Shown piece by piece: positions 47,727-57,212 of a stretch of 64,000 nucleotides of DNA; the stretch's first letter is position 1; each line of letters begins with the position of its first letter. The notes beneath the pieces are model-generated. The model did not search any database and had not been told where the DNA came from. It saw only the letters and a program-made list of their open reading frames with translations. A program made the position numbers and the translations under genes. This stretch comes from Mesorhizobium sp. CU3 (GTDB lineage: Bacteria; Pseudomonadota; Alphaproteobacteria; Rhizobiales; Rhizobiaceae): assembly GCF_006442965.1 (NCBI RefSeq), contig NZ_VFWX01000008.1, positions 224,339 through 288,338 on the forward strand, written 5' to 3'.

Positions 47727-48827
47727 TCAGAGAATCTCGGTCTTGGCGATGTGGATGCCGAAGCCTTCGAGGCCGACATAGTGGCGCTCGCGCGAGGCGA
47801 TCAGGTTGATCGAGGAAATGCCGAGGTCCTTGAGGATCTGGGCGCCGAGGCCGATCTCGCGCCACTCGTTCTCGCGGCGGCGCGCTTCCTCGTGGTCCTC
47901 GCGGTCACCGCTCTGCGGACGCTTGCGCTCCTGATGGGCGACGCCGACGGAGCCTTCGCGCAGATAGACGATGACGCCGCGCCTGCGCTCGCCCATTGCC
48001 TTCATGATGGCGTCGAGCCGATGGCTGGTGCCGAAGACGTCGGTGACGACATCCTCCGAATGCAGGCGCACCGGCACCTCCTCGCCGTCGCGGATGTCGC
48101 CGAAGACGACCGCGACGTGGTGCATGGAATCCCAGGGCAGCGTGTAGGTGAAGACCTGCGCCTTGCCGCCAAGCGTGTTGATGTCGGAGCAAGCGACACG
48201 CTCGACCAGCGTTTCCTTGCGTTGGCGGTAGGCGATGAGATCGGCGACCGATACCTGCTTCAGGCCATGCTGCTCGGCGAAAGCTTGGACTTCAGGCCCG
48301 CGCTTGACGGTACCGTCGTCATTGACCAGCTCGGAAATGACGCCGATCGGCGGCAGGCCGGCGAGCTTGCAGAGGTCGACAGCGGCTTCCGTGTGGCCGG
48401 AGCGCATCAGGACGCCGCCCTCGCGCGCGATCAGCGGGAAGATGTGGCCGGGGCGCACGAAATCGGAGGCGCCGACATTACCATTGGCGAGGTTGCGCAC
48501 GGTGAGCGTGCGATCGTCCGCCGAGATGCCGGTGGTGGTGCCGTGCTTGAAATCAACGCTGACCGTGAAGGCGGTGGTATGGGCGGAATCATTGTCCGCC
48601 ACCATGGGTGCCAGGTTCAGGCGCCTAGCCTCCTCGCGCGGCATCGGCGTGCAGACGATGCCCGACGTGTTGCGGACGATGAAAGCCATCTTTTCCGGCG
48701 TACAGTGGACGGCGGCGACGATCAGGTCGCCCTCGTTCTCGCGCCCGTCATCATCCATGACGACGACGATCTCGCCGCGCTCGAAGGCGCGGATCGCTTC
48801 GACGATTTTCTTCTGGTCGTAAGGCAT
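47727..48827 (-). CDS. ribB: 3,4-dihydroxy-2-butanone 4-phosphate synthase with degenerate GTP cyclohydrolase II domain (RibBX-like)
   Basis: 366 aa. Residues 1-205 are a complete DHBP synthase: acidic loop DDDGRENEGDL, SAHTTAFTV, and DFVRPGHIFPLIAREGGVL then RSGHTEAAVDL. It makes the four-carbon unit of riboflavin from ribulose 5-phosphate. Residues 206-366 follow the GTP cyclohydrolase II fold, but all three zinc cysteines are replaced (Asp259, Arg270, Asp272 in HSEDVVTDVFGTSHRLD), so this half should not open GTP. This is the layout called RibBX in rhizobia. Downstream of aroC on the same strand. Confidence 0.95.
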   Translation of the reverse strand: MPYDQKKIVEAIRAFERGEIVVVMDDDGRENEGDLIVAAVHCTPEKMAFIVRNTSGIVCTPMPREEARRLNLAPMVADNDSAHTTAFTVSVDFKHGTTTGISADDRTLTVRNLANGNVGASDFVRPGHIFPLIAREGGVLMRSGHTEAAVDLCKLAGLPPIGVISELVNDDGTVKRGPEVQAFAEQHGLKQVSVADLIAYRQRKETLVERVACSDINTLGGKAQVFTYTLPWDSMHHVAVVFGDIRDGEEVPVRLHSEDVVTDVFGTSHRLDAIMKAMGERRRGVIVYLREGSVGVAHQERKRPQSGDREDHEEARRRENEWREIGLGAQILKDLGISSINLIASRERHYVGLEGFGIHIAKTEIL

Positions 48828-48848
48828 CGGACGCTCGCTAGCTCGCTA

Positions 48849-48963
48849 GGGGAGTAGGGGAATAAGGGAGTATGGGAGTAGGGAAAAGGAAAATTTTGGC
48901 TGTGTTGGCAGTCGGGGTAACATACTCCCCTACTCCCCTACTCCCCTACTCCCCTACTTCCCC
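48849..48963. repeat. Inverted 8-bp tandem arrays between aroC and ribB
   Basis: Left array 48849-48883: four units of GGGGAGTA, two of them with a changed first base and one with AATA, then GGG. Right array 48923-48963: four exact TACTCCCC units and a fifth TACTTCCCC. A 38-bp AT-richer spacer separates them. The arrays are reverse complements, so the intercistronic RNA can fold into a long hairpin, and each G-rich strand can form a quadruplex. The aroC stop codon lies inside the right array. Confidence 0.93.
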
Positions 48964-50051
48964 GTCTGTCCTCTATGCCGCAGATAATGATCGGCGATCG
49001 CGCAGGCAACCATGGCTTCGCCGATCGGCACGGCGCGGATGCCGACGCAGGGGTCATGACGGCCCTTGGTCATCACCTCGACATCCTTGCCGTCCTTGTC
49101 GATCGACTGGCGCGGGGTCAGGATCGAGGAGGTCGGCTTGACGGCGAAGCGGGCAATGATCGGCTGTCCGGTCGAGATGCCGCCAAGGATGCCGCCGGCA
49201 TAGTTGGACAAGAACACCGGCTTGCCGTCGTTGCCGATGCGCATCTCGTCGGCATTCTGTTCGCCGGTGATGCGCGCGGCCTCGAAACCATTGCCGATCT
49301 CGACGCCCTTGACGGCGTTGATCGACATCAGCCCCGACGCGATGTCCTGGTCGAGCTTGGCATAGATCGGGGCGCCGAGGCCCGGCGGCACGCCGTCGGC
49401 GACGATCTCGATCACGGCGCCGACCGAAGAGCCGGCCTTGCGGATGCCGTCGAGATACTGGGTGAAGATCGGGACCGAGGCCGGATCCGGCGTGAAGAAC
49501 GGGTTTTCGGCGTCGCCGACGAAATTCCAGCTCCAGTTGGCGCGATCGATCGACTTCTCGCCCATCGCGACCAGGGCGCCGCGCACCACCATGCCCGGCA
49601 CGACCTTACGCGCCAAGGCACCTGCCGCCACTCTGGCCGCAGTCTCGCGCGCCGAGGAGCGGCCGCCGCCGCGATAATCGCGCACGCCGTATTTGATGTC
49701 GTAGGTGTAGTCGGCATGGCCGGGACGATACTGGCGGGCGATCTCGCCATAGTCCTTCGAACGCTGGTCGACATTCTCGATCATCATCGAAACCGGCGTG
49801 CCGGTGGTGATCATCGTCTCGCCGTCCTCGTCGAGGATGAAGCCCGACAGGATCTTGACCTCGTCCGGCTCGCGGCGCTGGGTGACAAAACGCGACTGCC
49901 CGGGGCGGCGCCGGTCCAGCTCGGCCTGGATATCCTCGCGCTTGAAGCGGATGCCGGGCGGGCAGCCATCCACAACGCAGCCGAGCGCTGCGCCATGGCT
50001 TTCACCCCAGGTGGTGACGCGGAAGAGATGGCCGAAGGTGTTATGAGACAT
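48954..50051 (-). CDS. aroC: Chorismate synthase
   Basis: 365-aa FMN-dependent enzyme converting EPSP to chorismate, the end of the shikimate pathway. The N-terminal signature [14 protein letters not shown], the central [14 protein letters not shown] and the [18 protein letters not shown] block are complete. ATG 50051 gives the usual [12 protein letters not shown]. The last codons and the TAG stop run into the 8-bp tandem array. ribB follows after 126 bp on the same strand, probably in one operon. Confidence 0.97.
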   Translation of the reverse strand: MSHNTFGHLFRVTTWGESHGAALGCVVDGCPPGIRFKREDIQAELDRRRPGQSRFVTQRREPDEVKILSGFILDEDGETMITTGTPVSMMIENVDQRSKDYGEIARQYRPGHADYTYDIKYGVRDYRGGGRSSARETAARVAAGALARKVVPGMVVRGALVAMGEKSIDRANWSWNFVGDAENPFFTPDPASVPIFTQYLDGIRKAGSSVGAVIEIVADGVPPGLGAPIYAKLDQDIASGLMSINAVKGVEIGNGFEAARITGEQNADEMRIGNDGKPVFLSNYAGGILGGISTGQPIIARFAVKPTSSILTPRQSIDKDGKDVEVMTKGRHDPCVGIRAVPIGEAMVACAIADHYLRHRGQTGK

Positions 50052-50303
50052 GAAACGCGCCCTGCCCGGCGGCAAAGCCGGCAACCTTATGTGGTGCAGC
50101 GTCCGTTGCTCGCCAAAAGGGTTCGCGGCGCTGCACGCGTGCTTCTATTGGCGTTTTCCACAGCGGTCAAACGCTGTTCCGGTGGATCAAAGCGTGATGT
50201 GGCGGTTTTAGTTTTGACACATTCGGTTGGTTTCTGCTCTCTTCCCATCCGCCGTTGAGGACCCGCCGCAAACCAGCCGGCGCAATGACCAAAGAGGACG
50301 ACG

Positions 50304-50567
50304 ATGCGTACCCTGATTGGCGCCGCCTGCGCCATGCTTTTGATTTCCACCGCCGCCGCATTCGCCGGCCAGACCGAAGGCCTGATCAAGAAGATCGACA
50401 AGGACACGCTGACGCTGACGCTCGACGACGGCAAGTCCTATAAGCTCAACGCCGAGACCGATATCGACTCGCTCAAGCCCGGCATGGACATCGTCATCGC
50501 CTATGACGTCAGCAATGGCGAGAATGTCGTGACGGATATGCAGTTGCCCGACAGCGACCAGAACTAA
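50304..50567 (+). CDS. DUF1344 small secreted protein
   Basis: 87-aa protein with a signal peptide (1-21) and a short beta-rich domain of the DUF1344 family (GLIKKIDKDTLTLTLDDGKS, then SLKPGMDIVIAYDV). Typical of rhizobia and relatives; function unknown. Its TAA stop is inside the left arm of the following inverted repeat (50567). Upstream, 252 bp separate it from aroC. Confidence 0.88.
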   Translation: MRTLIGAACAMLLISTAAAFAGQTEGLIKKIDKDTLTLTLDDGKSYKLNAETDIDSLKPGMDIVIAYDVSNGENVVTDMQLPDSDQN

Positions 50568-50713
50568 ATTCAGGTGAGGCCGGCCTGCAAATGGCGGCTT
50601 CCTGCGCTTCCGGTGCTCACGTACGAAAAGTACGCTCCGCTCCGGTTCTCGGAGCCCACCCAGTTTGGTCGCTTCGCGCCCGTCTTCGACTCCGACTCGG
50701 CCTGACCTGAATT
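50567..50713. repeat. Element with inverted termini after the DUF1344 gene
   Basis: Ends AATTCAGGT-AGGCCG (from 50567) and CGGCCTGACCTGAATT (to 50713) are inverted repeats apart from one base. Inside are a CGTAC/GTACG hairpin at about 50628 and C-rich blocks. It has no open reading frame. It is of the size and shape of a small palindromic or MITE-like element; I recognise similar sequences between other Mesorhizobium genes. Confidence 0.7.
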
Positions 50714-50729
50714 CGCCACGCCGCGTTCT

Positions 50730-51317
50730 TTACAACCAATGCAGACTCCGGCCCTCCAGCCGCAGCAGCCGGTTCTGCGGGACCTCGAGGCCGGCCGCTT
50801 CGCGCTTGGATAGGCCGGCGACGAAGCGGAAGAAGCAGCGGATGACGCCGCCATGGGTGACGCAGACCGTGGGCTGACGCAGCGCGTCGAACCAGGGCTT
50901 TACCCGCTCGAGCAGCATCTCATAGCTTTCGGCGCCCTCGCCGGGCGGCTGGAAATCCCATTTGGCGGCGCGGCGGCCGTCGGTCGAACCCGGGACACGC
51001 TCTTCGAGCTCGGCGAAGGTGTGGCCCTGCCAGTCGCCGAAGCTCAATTCCACCAGGCGCGGATCGGTGCGGTAGGCGAGCGGATCAAGCCCCATCGCTG
51101 CGCGCATCAATTCCATCGTCTCGCGCGTGCGGCGCATCGGGCTTGCGACAAAATCGAAATCCGCGCCTTTGCCGATCAGCGCGGCCAGTTGCCGGCCGTT
51201 GTGGGCCGCCTGGTCGCGGCCGCGCGCATTGATGTCCGTGTCGGCCTGGCCCTGCAGGCGGTGCTCGGCATTCCACGCAGTCTGGCCGTGGCGCGCGATG
51301 TAGACGAGCGGATACAT
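50730..51317 (-). CDS. Histidine phosphatase family protein (phosphoglycerate-mutase-like)
   Basis: 195-aa phosphohistidine enzyme. RHGQTAWN at the N-terminus (His10) and VTHGGVIRCFF near the C-terminus supply the two catalytic histidines; the phosphate-binding Arg-Glu residues are in SPMRRTRETMEL and LVELSFGDWQGH. Related proteins include Gpm-like phosphatases and CobC. It lies 45 bp downstream of fabI on the same strand; no link to a pathway is shown. Confidence 0.92.
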   Translation of the reverse strand: MYPLVYIARHGQTAWNAEHRLQGQADTDINARGRDQAAHNGRQLAALIGKGADFDFVASPMRRTRETMELMRAAMGLDPLAYRTDPRLVELSFGDWQGHTFAELEERVPGSTDGRRAAKWDFQPPGEGAESYEMLLERVKPWFDALRQPTVCVTHGGVIRCFFRFVAGLSKREAAGLEVPQNRLLRLEGRSLHWL

Positions 51318-51362
51318 CAGGTCTTCCGGAGGGCCTGGACGGAGAGATAGGCGGAGAGCGGA

Positions 51363-52181
51363 TCAGTCCTTGACGGTCGAGATGTCCGGCGCGTCGACCG
51401 CCTTCATGCCGACAACATGGTAGCCGGAATCGACATGGTGGACTTCGCCGGTGACGCCGCGCGACAGGTCCGACAGGAAGTAGACGCCGGAATCGCCGAC
51501 CTCTTCCTGCGTCACCGTCTGCTTCAGCGGCGAATTGTACTCGTTCCACTTCAAAATGTAGCGGAAGTCGCCGATGCCGGAGGCGGCGAGCGTCTTGATC
51601 GGACCGGCTGAGATCGCATTGACGCGGATCTTCTTGGCGCCAAGGTCGACGGCCAGATAGCGCACACTGGCCTCCAGTGCCGCCTTGGCGACGCCCATGA
51701 CGTTGTAATGGGGCATCACCTTCTCGGCGCCGTAATAGGTCAGCGTCAACAGCGAGCCGCCATCGGTCATCAGCGGCTCGGCGCGCTTGGCGATGGTGGT
51801 GAAGGAATAGACGGAGATGTCCATGGTGCGCAGGAAATTGTCGCGCGTCGTCTCGACATAGCGGCCGGTGAGCTCGTCCTTGTCGGAGAAGGCGATGGCA
51901 TGGACGAGGAAGTCGAGCTTGCCCCAGTGCTTGGCAATGTCGGCAAAGACGGCGTCGAGGCTTTCCGGATCGGTGACGTCGCAATGGCCGGCGACATGCG
52001 CGTTGAGCTCGGCTGCCAGCGGCTCGACGCGCTTCTTGAACGCCTCGCCCTGATAGGTCAGCGCGATTTCGGCGCCGTGATCGACGCAAGCCTTGGCGAT
52101 GCCGAAAGCGATCGACCGATTGTTCGCGACGCCGAGGATGAGGCCCCGCTTACCGGCCATCAGGCCCTGTCCACCCGCCAT
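51363..52181 (-). CDS. fabI: Enoyl-[acyl-carrier-protein] reductase (NADH)
   Basis: 272-aa reductase of the last step of each fatty-acid elongation cycle; the target of triclosan. NAD-binding GVANNRSIAFGIAKA and the catalytic Tyr-x6-Lys in HYNVMGVAKAALE are present, and the C-terminus has the substrate loop VTGEVHHVDSGYH. ATG 52181 gives MAGGQGLMAGKRG; MAGKRG a few codons later is possible. Longer readings start in the dnaJ-fabI gap. Confidence 0.96.
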   Translation of the reverse strand: MAGGQGLMAGKRGLILGVANNRSIAFGIAKACVDHGAEIALTYQGEAFKKRVEPLAAELNAHVAGHCDVTDPESLDAVFADIAKHWGKLDFLVHAIAFSDKDELTGRYVETTRDNFLRTMDISVYSFTTIAKRAEPLMTDGGSLLTLTYYGAEKVMPHYNVMGVAKAALEASVRYLAVDLGAKKIRVNAISAGPIKTLAASGIGDFRYILKWNEYNSPLKQTVTQEEVGDSGVYFLSDLSRGVTGEVHHVDSGYHVVGMKAVDAPDISTVKD

Positions 52182-52290
52182 GTGCAAGCTCTCCGCAAGA
52201 ATAGAATGCTTCGTGGAGAGCCCTATCGCACAGGCACAAAGCCCCTTCAAGCTTTCAAAACGGACTGCCGGGAAGAGAAAACAGACCCGA

Positions 52291-53220
52291 TCAGCCTTTT
52301 TGGCGGCGCATCAGGGCTTCAAGCTCCGCATCGCCGCCTTCCGGCAGCATCAGCCGCACATGGACGTAGAGATCGCCCTGGCCGCCGGCTTTTTCCGGCA
52401 GGCCCCGGCCCTTGAGGCGCAGCACCTTGTCAGAGCTCGACCATGCCGGCACGTTGACCGCCAGCTTGCCGGTCGGCGTCTCGACAGCCACCTTGGCGCC
52501 GAGCACCGCGTCGGCCAAATCGACCGGAAGATCGACATGCAGGTCGCGGCCTTCGATGCGGTAGCGCGGATGGCGGCGGATGTGGATCTTGACCAGCGCA
52601 TCGCCCGGCTGGCCCGGCCCCTGCTCGCCCTGACCCTTGAGCCGGATGGTCTGGCCGTCCTCGACATAGGCGGGCAGCTTGACCGCGACCTTGCGGCCGT
52701 CGGGGAACATCGCCGTCACCTTGTCGGCGGCGGCCACCTCCTCGATGGAGACGTCGAGCGTGACGTTCAAATCGGCTGCCTGGGCGGGCTGGCGGCGGTC
52801 GCCGCCCCTGCCGCCGCCGCGCGCGCCGGAAAAGGCATCGCCGAAGATCTGGCTGAAAATGTCGCTGTTGCCGTCGAACGGATCGCCGCCGGGACGCCCC
52901 GAGCGGAATTCGAAATGCGAGGCGCCGGGGCCTTGCTGACGGCGGAACCCGGCAAACGGATCGCCGCCGGCTGCACCCTCAAAGCCCTGGAATTTCGGCT
53001 TGCCGTCGGCGTCGATCTCGCCGCGGTCGAAGGCGCCGCGCGTCTTTTCGTCGCCGACGACCTCGTAAGCCTGGTTGACGGCGGCAAAACGGTCCTTCGC
53101 CTTGGGATCATTCGGGTTCTGGTCCGGATGATGCTTCTTGGCGAGCTTGCGGTAGGCCGATTTTATGTCCTTGGCCGATGCGTTCTTTGCAACGCCCAGC
53201 ACCTCATAGGGGTCGCGCAT
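52291..53220 (-). CDS. J-domain protein of the CbpA/DnaJ class without zinc fingers
   Basis: 309-aa co-chaperone stimulating DnaK. J-domain at 1-70 with HPD (31-33) in [11 protein letters not shown], a Gly/Phe-rich linker, and the two C-terminal substrate-binding beta domains (about 120-309: [18 protein letters not shown] and [13 protein letters not shown]). The four CxxCxGxG zinc repeats of DnaJ are missing, so it is CbpA-like. ATG 53220. CTTGCG...CCTATG on the minus strand upstream (about 53275-53301) may be a heat-shock promoter, which is uncertain. Confidence 0.95.
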   Translation of the reverse strand: MRDPYEVLGVAKNASAKDIKSAYRKLAKKHHPDQNPNDPKAKDRFAAVNQAYEVVGDEKTRGAFDRGEIDADGKPKFQGFEGAAGGDPFAGFRRQQGPGASHFEFRSGRPGGDPFDGNSDIFSQIFGDAFSGARGGGRGGDRRQPAQAADLNVTLDVSIEEVAAADKVTAMFPDGRKVAVKLPAYVEDGQTIRLKGQGEQGPGQPGDALVKIHIRRHPRYRIEGRDLHVDLPVDLADAVLGAKVAVETPTGKLAVNVPAWSSSDKVLRLKGRGLPEKAGGQGDLYVHVRLMLPEGGDAELEALMRRQKG

Positions 53221-53349
53221 GCTTCCTGCCTGCAAAAGAGAATGAATTCATGGGTCGCCCCCTATATGCGCTCGCATAGGAAGAAATTCCAGTGGCGCAA
53301 GAGGGATTGGCGCACGAAAATCGGAGTGCCCCAGTCAGAGCGCCCAAAA

Positions 53350-53802
53350 TCAGAGCGCCTTGAATTCCTGCATATGCCAGCCGCCGGCTTCGGCCATGCA
53401 CAGCTCGCCCCTGTAGAGCGCGACACCATCGAAGCTTTCGCGCGTGGCGGTGAAGCGGCGGCAGGTCAGGCCGGTGTCTTTCAGTTCGACCAGCTCGGTG
53501 ATGGCGCCGCGCGAGCCGGTGCCGGAATTGGCCCATGGCACCGACTGACCGCCAAGCTCCTTGATGTCGGCGGAAGAGACGGCGTTGCCGATGGTGGTCT
53601 GGTCGGAATCCTTGTCGCTGAGAGCCGGGGCAGCGGGCGCGGACGGGGTGCTGGAAGTGATGATCGAACGGTCGACCTCGGCCTTCTCCAGGCTGAAACC
53701 GCCGGCGCCGCAGGCCGCGAGCGGCAAAGCCAGTGCCACGACCACAGCCTTGACACTGGCCGAAGCGATAACGCTCCGTTGCCCGCTGTCAAAAGCTTGC
53801 AT
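53350..53802 (-). CDS. Surface lipoprotein-like protein (RT0821/Lpp0805 type)
   Basis: 150-aa protein with a hydrophobic N-terminus ending in LPLAACGAG, a lipobox. The mature part has a Ser/Thr/Pro linker ([15 protein letters not shown]) and a small domain with Cys residues in [12 protein letters not shown] and [16 protein letters not shown], a pattern of the RT0821/Lpp0805 surface-protein family. Function unknown. It is divergent from pdxH across 52 bp. Confidence 0.75.
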   Translation of the reverse strand: MQAFDSGQRSVIASASVKAVVVALALPLAACGAGGFSLEKAEVDRSIITSSTPSAPAAPALSDKDSDQTTIGNAVSSADIKELGGQSVPWANSGTGSRGAITELVELKDTGLTCRRFTATRESFDGVALYRGELCMAEAGGWHMQEFKAL

Positions 53803-53854
53803 GATGCGCGACAACAGGCAAACTCCTCCCGCAACGGTAAAAATTCGAATAACT

Positions 53855-54472
53855 ATGACCGAAACTGAGTTAACAACAGGTGACTTCACCGAGGCGGCAG
53901 AGCCGTTCAAGCTCTTTGCCGAATGGCTGGAAGATGCCACCAAAAGCGAGATCAACGACGCCAACGGCGTCGCCCTGGCGACCGTCGATGCCGACGGCAT
54001 GCCTGATGTGCGGATGGTGCTGCTCAAGGGGTTCGACGAGAGGGGATTTGTCTTCTACACGAATTTCGAGAGCGCCAAGGGCCGCGAAATTCTTGGCAGC
54101 ATGAAGGCGGCGATGTGCTTCCACTGGAAATCACTGCGCCGCCAGGTGCGCATACGCGGTCCTGTCGAAATCGTGACCGACGCCGAGGCCGACGCCTATT
54201 ACGCGACAAGGCCGCGCGGCAGCCGCATCGGCGCCTGGGCCTCGAAACAGTCGCGGCCGCTGGAAAGCCGCTTCGCGCTGGAGAAGGCGGTGGCCGAATA
54301 CACGGCGCGCTACGCCATCGGCGAGATCCCGCGGCCAAAGCACTGGTCGGGCTTCCGCATCCTGCCGCAGGCGATCGAGTTCTGGCACGACCGGCCGTTC
54401 CGGCTGCATGACCGCCTGGTCTTTTCGCGCAATGCCGCCGGCGGCTGGGACAAAGAGCGGCTTTATCCCTGA
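53855..54472 (+). CDS. pdxH: Pyridoxamine 5'-phosphate oxidase
   Basis: 205-aa FMN enzyme oxidising pyridoxine or pyridoxamine phosphate to PLP. FMN- and substrate-binding blocks: [43 protein letters not shown], and the C-terminal [10 protein letters not shown] with DKERLYP. ATG 53855 is the right start (MTETELT); longer readings reach into the divergent gene. Length fits the family. Confidence 0.96.
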   Translation: MTETELTTGDFTEAAEPFKLFAEWLEDATKSEINDANGVALATVDADGMPDVRMVLLKGFDERGFVFYTNFESAKGREILGSMKAAMCFHWKSLRRQVRIRGPVEIVTDAEADAYYATRPRGSRIGAWASKQSRPLESRFALEKAVAEYTARYAIGEIPRPKHWSGFRILPQAIEFWHDRPFRLHDRLVFSRNAAGGWDKERLYP

Positions 54473-54475
54473 CGG

Positions 54476-55228
54476 TCAGCCCTTCTTCCTGGTCATGAAG
54501 GCGGTGAGCGCGGCGCGTGCTTCGGCGGAGGTCAGGCGCTCGCGGAAATGCTCGCTTTCGACCTTGATGCGCGCGACCAGTTCCTCGCGGGGCTCGCGCA
54601 TCAGGTCGCGCGCGATCTTCAGCGCCTGCGGCGGCTTGGCGGCGATGTCGTCGGCGGCCGCCATCACCGCGCTTTCCAGCGCGTCTTCCGCGACCACCTC
54701 GTAGATCAGCCCAGCAGCCTTGGCGCGCTCGGCCGAAAAGCCTTCGCCAAGGCCGAGCAGTGCGAAGGCGCCCTGGCGTCCCAGGAGTTGCGGGGCGATC
54801 AGGCTGGAGCCGGCCTCCGGCACCAGGCCGAGATCGACGAAGGGCGTGCGGAAGAGCGTGCGCGGCGTTGCAAAGGTTAGGTCGCAATGCAGGTTGAGCG
54901 TGGTGCCGATGCCGACGGCAATGCCGTCGACGCCGGACACCATTGGCTTTTGCGATTTGGCCAGGGCCATCAGGAAATCCCAGACCTCGTTGCCACCTTC
55001 GCCGCCGGTGGCGATGACCAGGAAATCGGCGAGGTCGTTGCCGGAAGAAAAGGCGCCGGGAACGCCGAGGAATACGTGAACGCGCACCGCCGGATCGGCG
55101 TCCCCCTCGGCAAGCGCGGCCGACATTTTCGCGTACATGGCGCGGGTCAGCGCGTTCTTCTTGTCCGGCCTGTTCATCCGGATGATCTGCACGGCGCCCC
55201 GGCGCTCGATGAGGATATGGTCGGTCAC
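54476..55228 (-). CDS. Enoyl-CoA hydratase/isomerase family protein
   Basis: 250-aa crotonase. The oxyanion-hole segment FSSGNDLADF and the second block GIAVGIGTTLNLHCDL are present, and the Glu of DLGLVPEAGSS is in the position of a catalytic Glu. The reaction (hydration, isomerisation or other) cannot be fixed. It lies 19 bp downstream of an acyl-CoA dehydrogenase, so a short acyl-CoA catabolic route is likely. Confidence 0.9.
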   Translation of the reverse strand: MTDHILIERRGAVQIIRMNRPDKKNALTRAMYAKMSAALAEGDADPAVRVHVFLGVPGAFSSGNDLADFLVIATGGEGGNEVWDFLMALAKSQKPMVSGVDGIAVGIGTTLNLHCDLTFATPRTLFRTPFVDLGLVPEAGSSLIAPQLLGRQGAFALLGLGEGFSAERAKAAGLIYEVVAEDALESAVMAAADDIAAKPPQALKIARDLMREPREELVARIKVESEHFRERLTSAEARAALTAFMTRKKG

Positions 55229-55247
55229 GATTTTTCCCTTGTGAAGG

Positions 55248-57017
55248 TCAGGCTGAAATCAGCGCCTTGCCGGCGGCGGCGAGACTTTCGGCGCCGTCGA
55301 TGACGCGCTCCTTCAGCGCGCGCGTTTCGCCGAGCAGGTTTTCCGCAAAGAAACGGCAAAGCGCGATGCGGCTGCGATCGGCCAACCCGCCCTGCGCCAG
55401 ATAGGCGCCGCCGGCGGCAAGCGAGATCAGGCGCAGATAGGGCGTGGCGCCGGCCATCGCGGCGTCGGCCTTGCCGTCGGCCGTGAGCTTCTGCAGGAAA
55501 CGCGTCGCCTCATCGAGATCGGCCAACGCGCGGTCGAGATTATCGGCGGTGCGGCCGAAACCGTCGATATTGGAGGTGCGCACCGCATCGGCCATCGCCT
55601 TCAACTCGCCGATGTAGCCATGCACATGCTCGCCGCCGCCGAGTGGCAGTTTTCGCGCCACGAGATCGATCGCCTGGATGCCATTGGTGCCTTCATAGAT
55701 CGGCGCGATGCGGGCGTCGCGGTAAAGCGCCGCCGCACCGGTCTCCTCGATGAAGCCCATGCCGCCATGCACCTGGACGCCGAGCGAAGCGACCTCTACG
55801 CCGACATCGGTCGAGAAGGCTTTTGCGAGCGGCGTCAGCAGGCTTGCGCGGTCGTGCCATCTGGCGCGCGCCTCGCCCTCGCCGAGGCGGGCGCGGTCGA
55901 GCGCATGGGCGCAGGCATAGCTGATCGAGCGCGCGATTTGCGTCAGAGCCTTCATGGTCAAGAGATTGCGCTGCACGTCCGGGTGATGGACGATCGGCGC
56001 CATGCCGGAACCGGAATAGCCGGACGCCTTACCCTGGCGGCGCTCATTGGCGTAGGCGATCGCCTTTTGCGTGGCGGCCTCGGCCACCGCCACGCCCTGC
56101 ATGCCGACGCAAAGCCGGGCGTTGTTCATCATGGTGAACATGCAGGCCAGGCCCTTGTTCTCCTCGCCGATCAGCCAGCCGATGGCCCCGGGCGCGGCAC
56201 CTTGAAAACCGTCGCCATAGATCATCGTGCAGGTCGGCGAGGCGTGGATGCCGAGCTTGTGCTCCAGGCCCGAACAGAAGACGTCGTTGCGGGCGCCGAG
56301 CGAGCCGTCGTCATTGACGAAGAATTTTGGCACCAAAAACAGCGAGATGCCGCGCGTGCCGGCCGGCGCGTCGGGCAGCCTGGCCAGCACCAGATGCACG
56401 ATGTTGTCGGTGAAATTGTGCTCGCCATAGGTGATGAAAATCTTCTGGCCGAAGATGCGGTAGGTGCCGTCGCCGACCGGCTCGGCGCGGCTGCGCAAGG
56501 CCGCGAGGTCGGAGCCCGCCTGCGACTCGGTCAGGTTCATCGTGCTCATCCACTCGCCGGAAACGAGCTTGGCCAGATACTTGGCCTTGAGTTCCTCCGA
56601 GGCATGCTTGTCGAGCGCTTCCACCGCGCCGATGGTCAGCGTCGGGCCGATGCCGAAAGCCATGGCGGCGGAGTTCCACATTTCGAGCGCGGCGACACCG
56701 AGCATGGTCGGCAGACCCTGGCCGCCATATTCCTCCGGTCCCGACAGCGCATTCCAGCCGCCTTCGATCCAGCGCCGGTAAAGCTCCTTCCAACCGGGCG
56801 GCATCGTGACGGCCGCGTCCTTCAGCACCGCGCCACGCTCGTCGCCGATCTTCTGGAGCGGAGCCACCTCCTCGGTGGCGAAACGTCCGGCTTCGGCCAG
56901 GATCGCGTCGACTAGGTCCTCGCCGAGATCGCCGAAGGCGCCGGAATCGAGCGCCGGCTTCAGCCCCGCGACGTGCTTCAACGTGAAAGCGATATCCTCG
57001 ACCGGTGCGCGATACAT
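55248..57017 (-). CDS. Acyl-CoA dehydrogenase (long form, DmdC/AidB-like C-terminal extension)
   Basis: 589-aa FAD enzyme that removes two hydrogens from an acyl-CoA. It has the ACAD N, middle and C domains (FAD loop LTESQAGSDLAALRS; GGMGFIEETGAAALYRDARI, then PIYEGTNGIQ) plus about 120 extra C-terminal residues, as in the roughly 590-aa DmdC-like group. The N-terminus (APVEDIAFTLKHVAGL) fits the same group. Substrate unknown. It is followed by the enoyl-CoA hydratase gene. Confidence 0.93.
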   Translation of the reverse strand: MYRAPVEDIAFTLKHVAGLKPALDSGAFGDLGEDLVDAILAEAGRFATEEVAPLQKIGDERGAVLKDAAVTMPPGWKELYRRWIEGGWNALSGPEEYGGQGLPTMLGVAALEMWNSAAMAFGIGPTLTIGAVEALDKHASEELKAKYLAKLVSGEWMSTMNLTESQAGSDLAALRSRAEPVGDGTYRIFGQKIFITYGEHNFTDNIVHLVLARLPDAPAGTRGISLFLVPKFFVNDDGSLGARNDVFCSGLEHKLGIHASPTCTMIYGDGFQGAAPGAIGWLIGEENKGLACMFTMMNNARLCVGMQGVAVAEAATQKAIAYANERRQGKASGYSGSGMAPIVHHPDVQRNLLTMKALTQIARSISYACAHALDRARLGEGEARARWHDRASLLTPLAKAFSTDVGVEVASLGVQVHGGMGFIEETGAAALYRDARIAPIYEGTNGIQAIDLVARKLPLGGGEHVHGYIGELKAMADAVRTSNIDGFGRTADNLDRALADLDEATRFLQKLTADGKADAAMAGATPYLRLISLAAGGAYLAQGGLADRSRIALCRFFAENLLGETRALKERVIDGAESLAAAGKALISA

Positions 57018-57212
57018 GTTTCCTCCTCTGTTCCGGCCAGCCTAGGCGCGTGGCCGAAGCGAGGCCACCACGCTTTGGGCGGGCCTCGCACTTTCTTTTT
57101 ACGTAAACGTCAAACTTTGTCACGCGGATTTTTGCATTAGCGCGCGTCAGGCGCTCCGGCCAATCACGAAGGTTCGCGACGCTTTGACCCAAACCAAGTG
57201 GCTCGCCGACTT

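Noticed and set aside
48849..48963. Tandem units considered as a CRISPR array
   Set aside because: Units are 8 bp with no spacers, and no cas genes are in the window.
52093..53868. Long plus-strand frame opposite fabI and the J-protein gene
   Set aside because: Shadow of two well-supported minus-strand genes; no domain.
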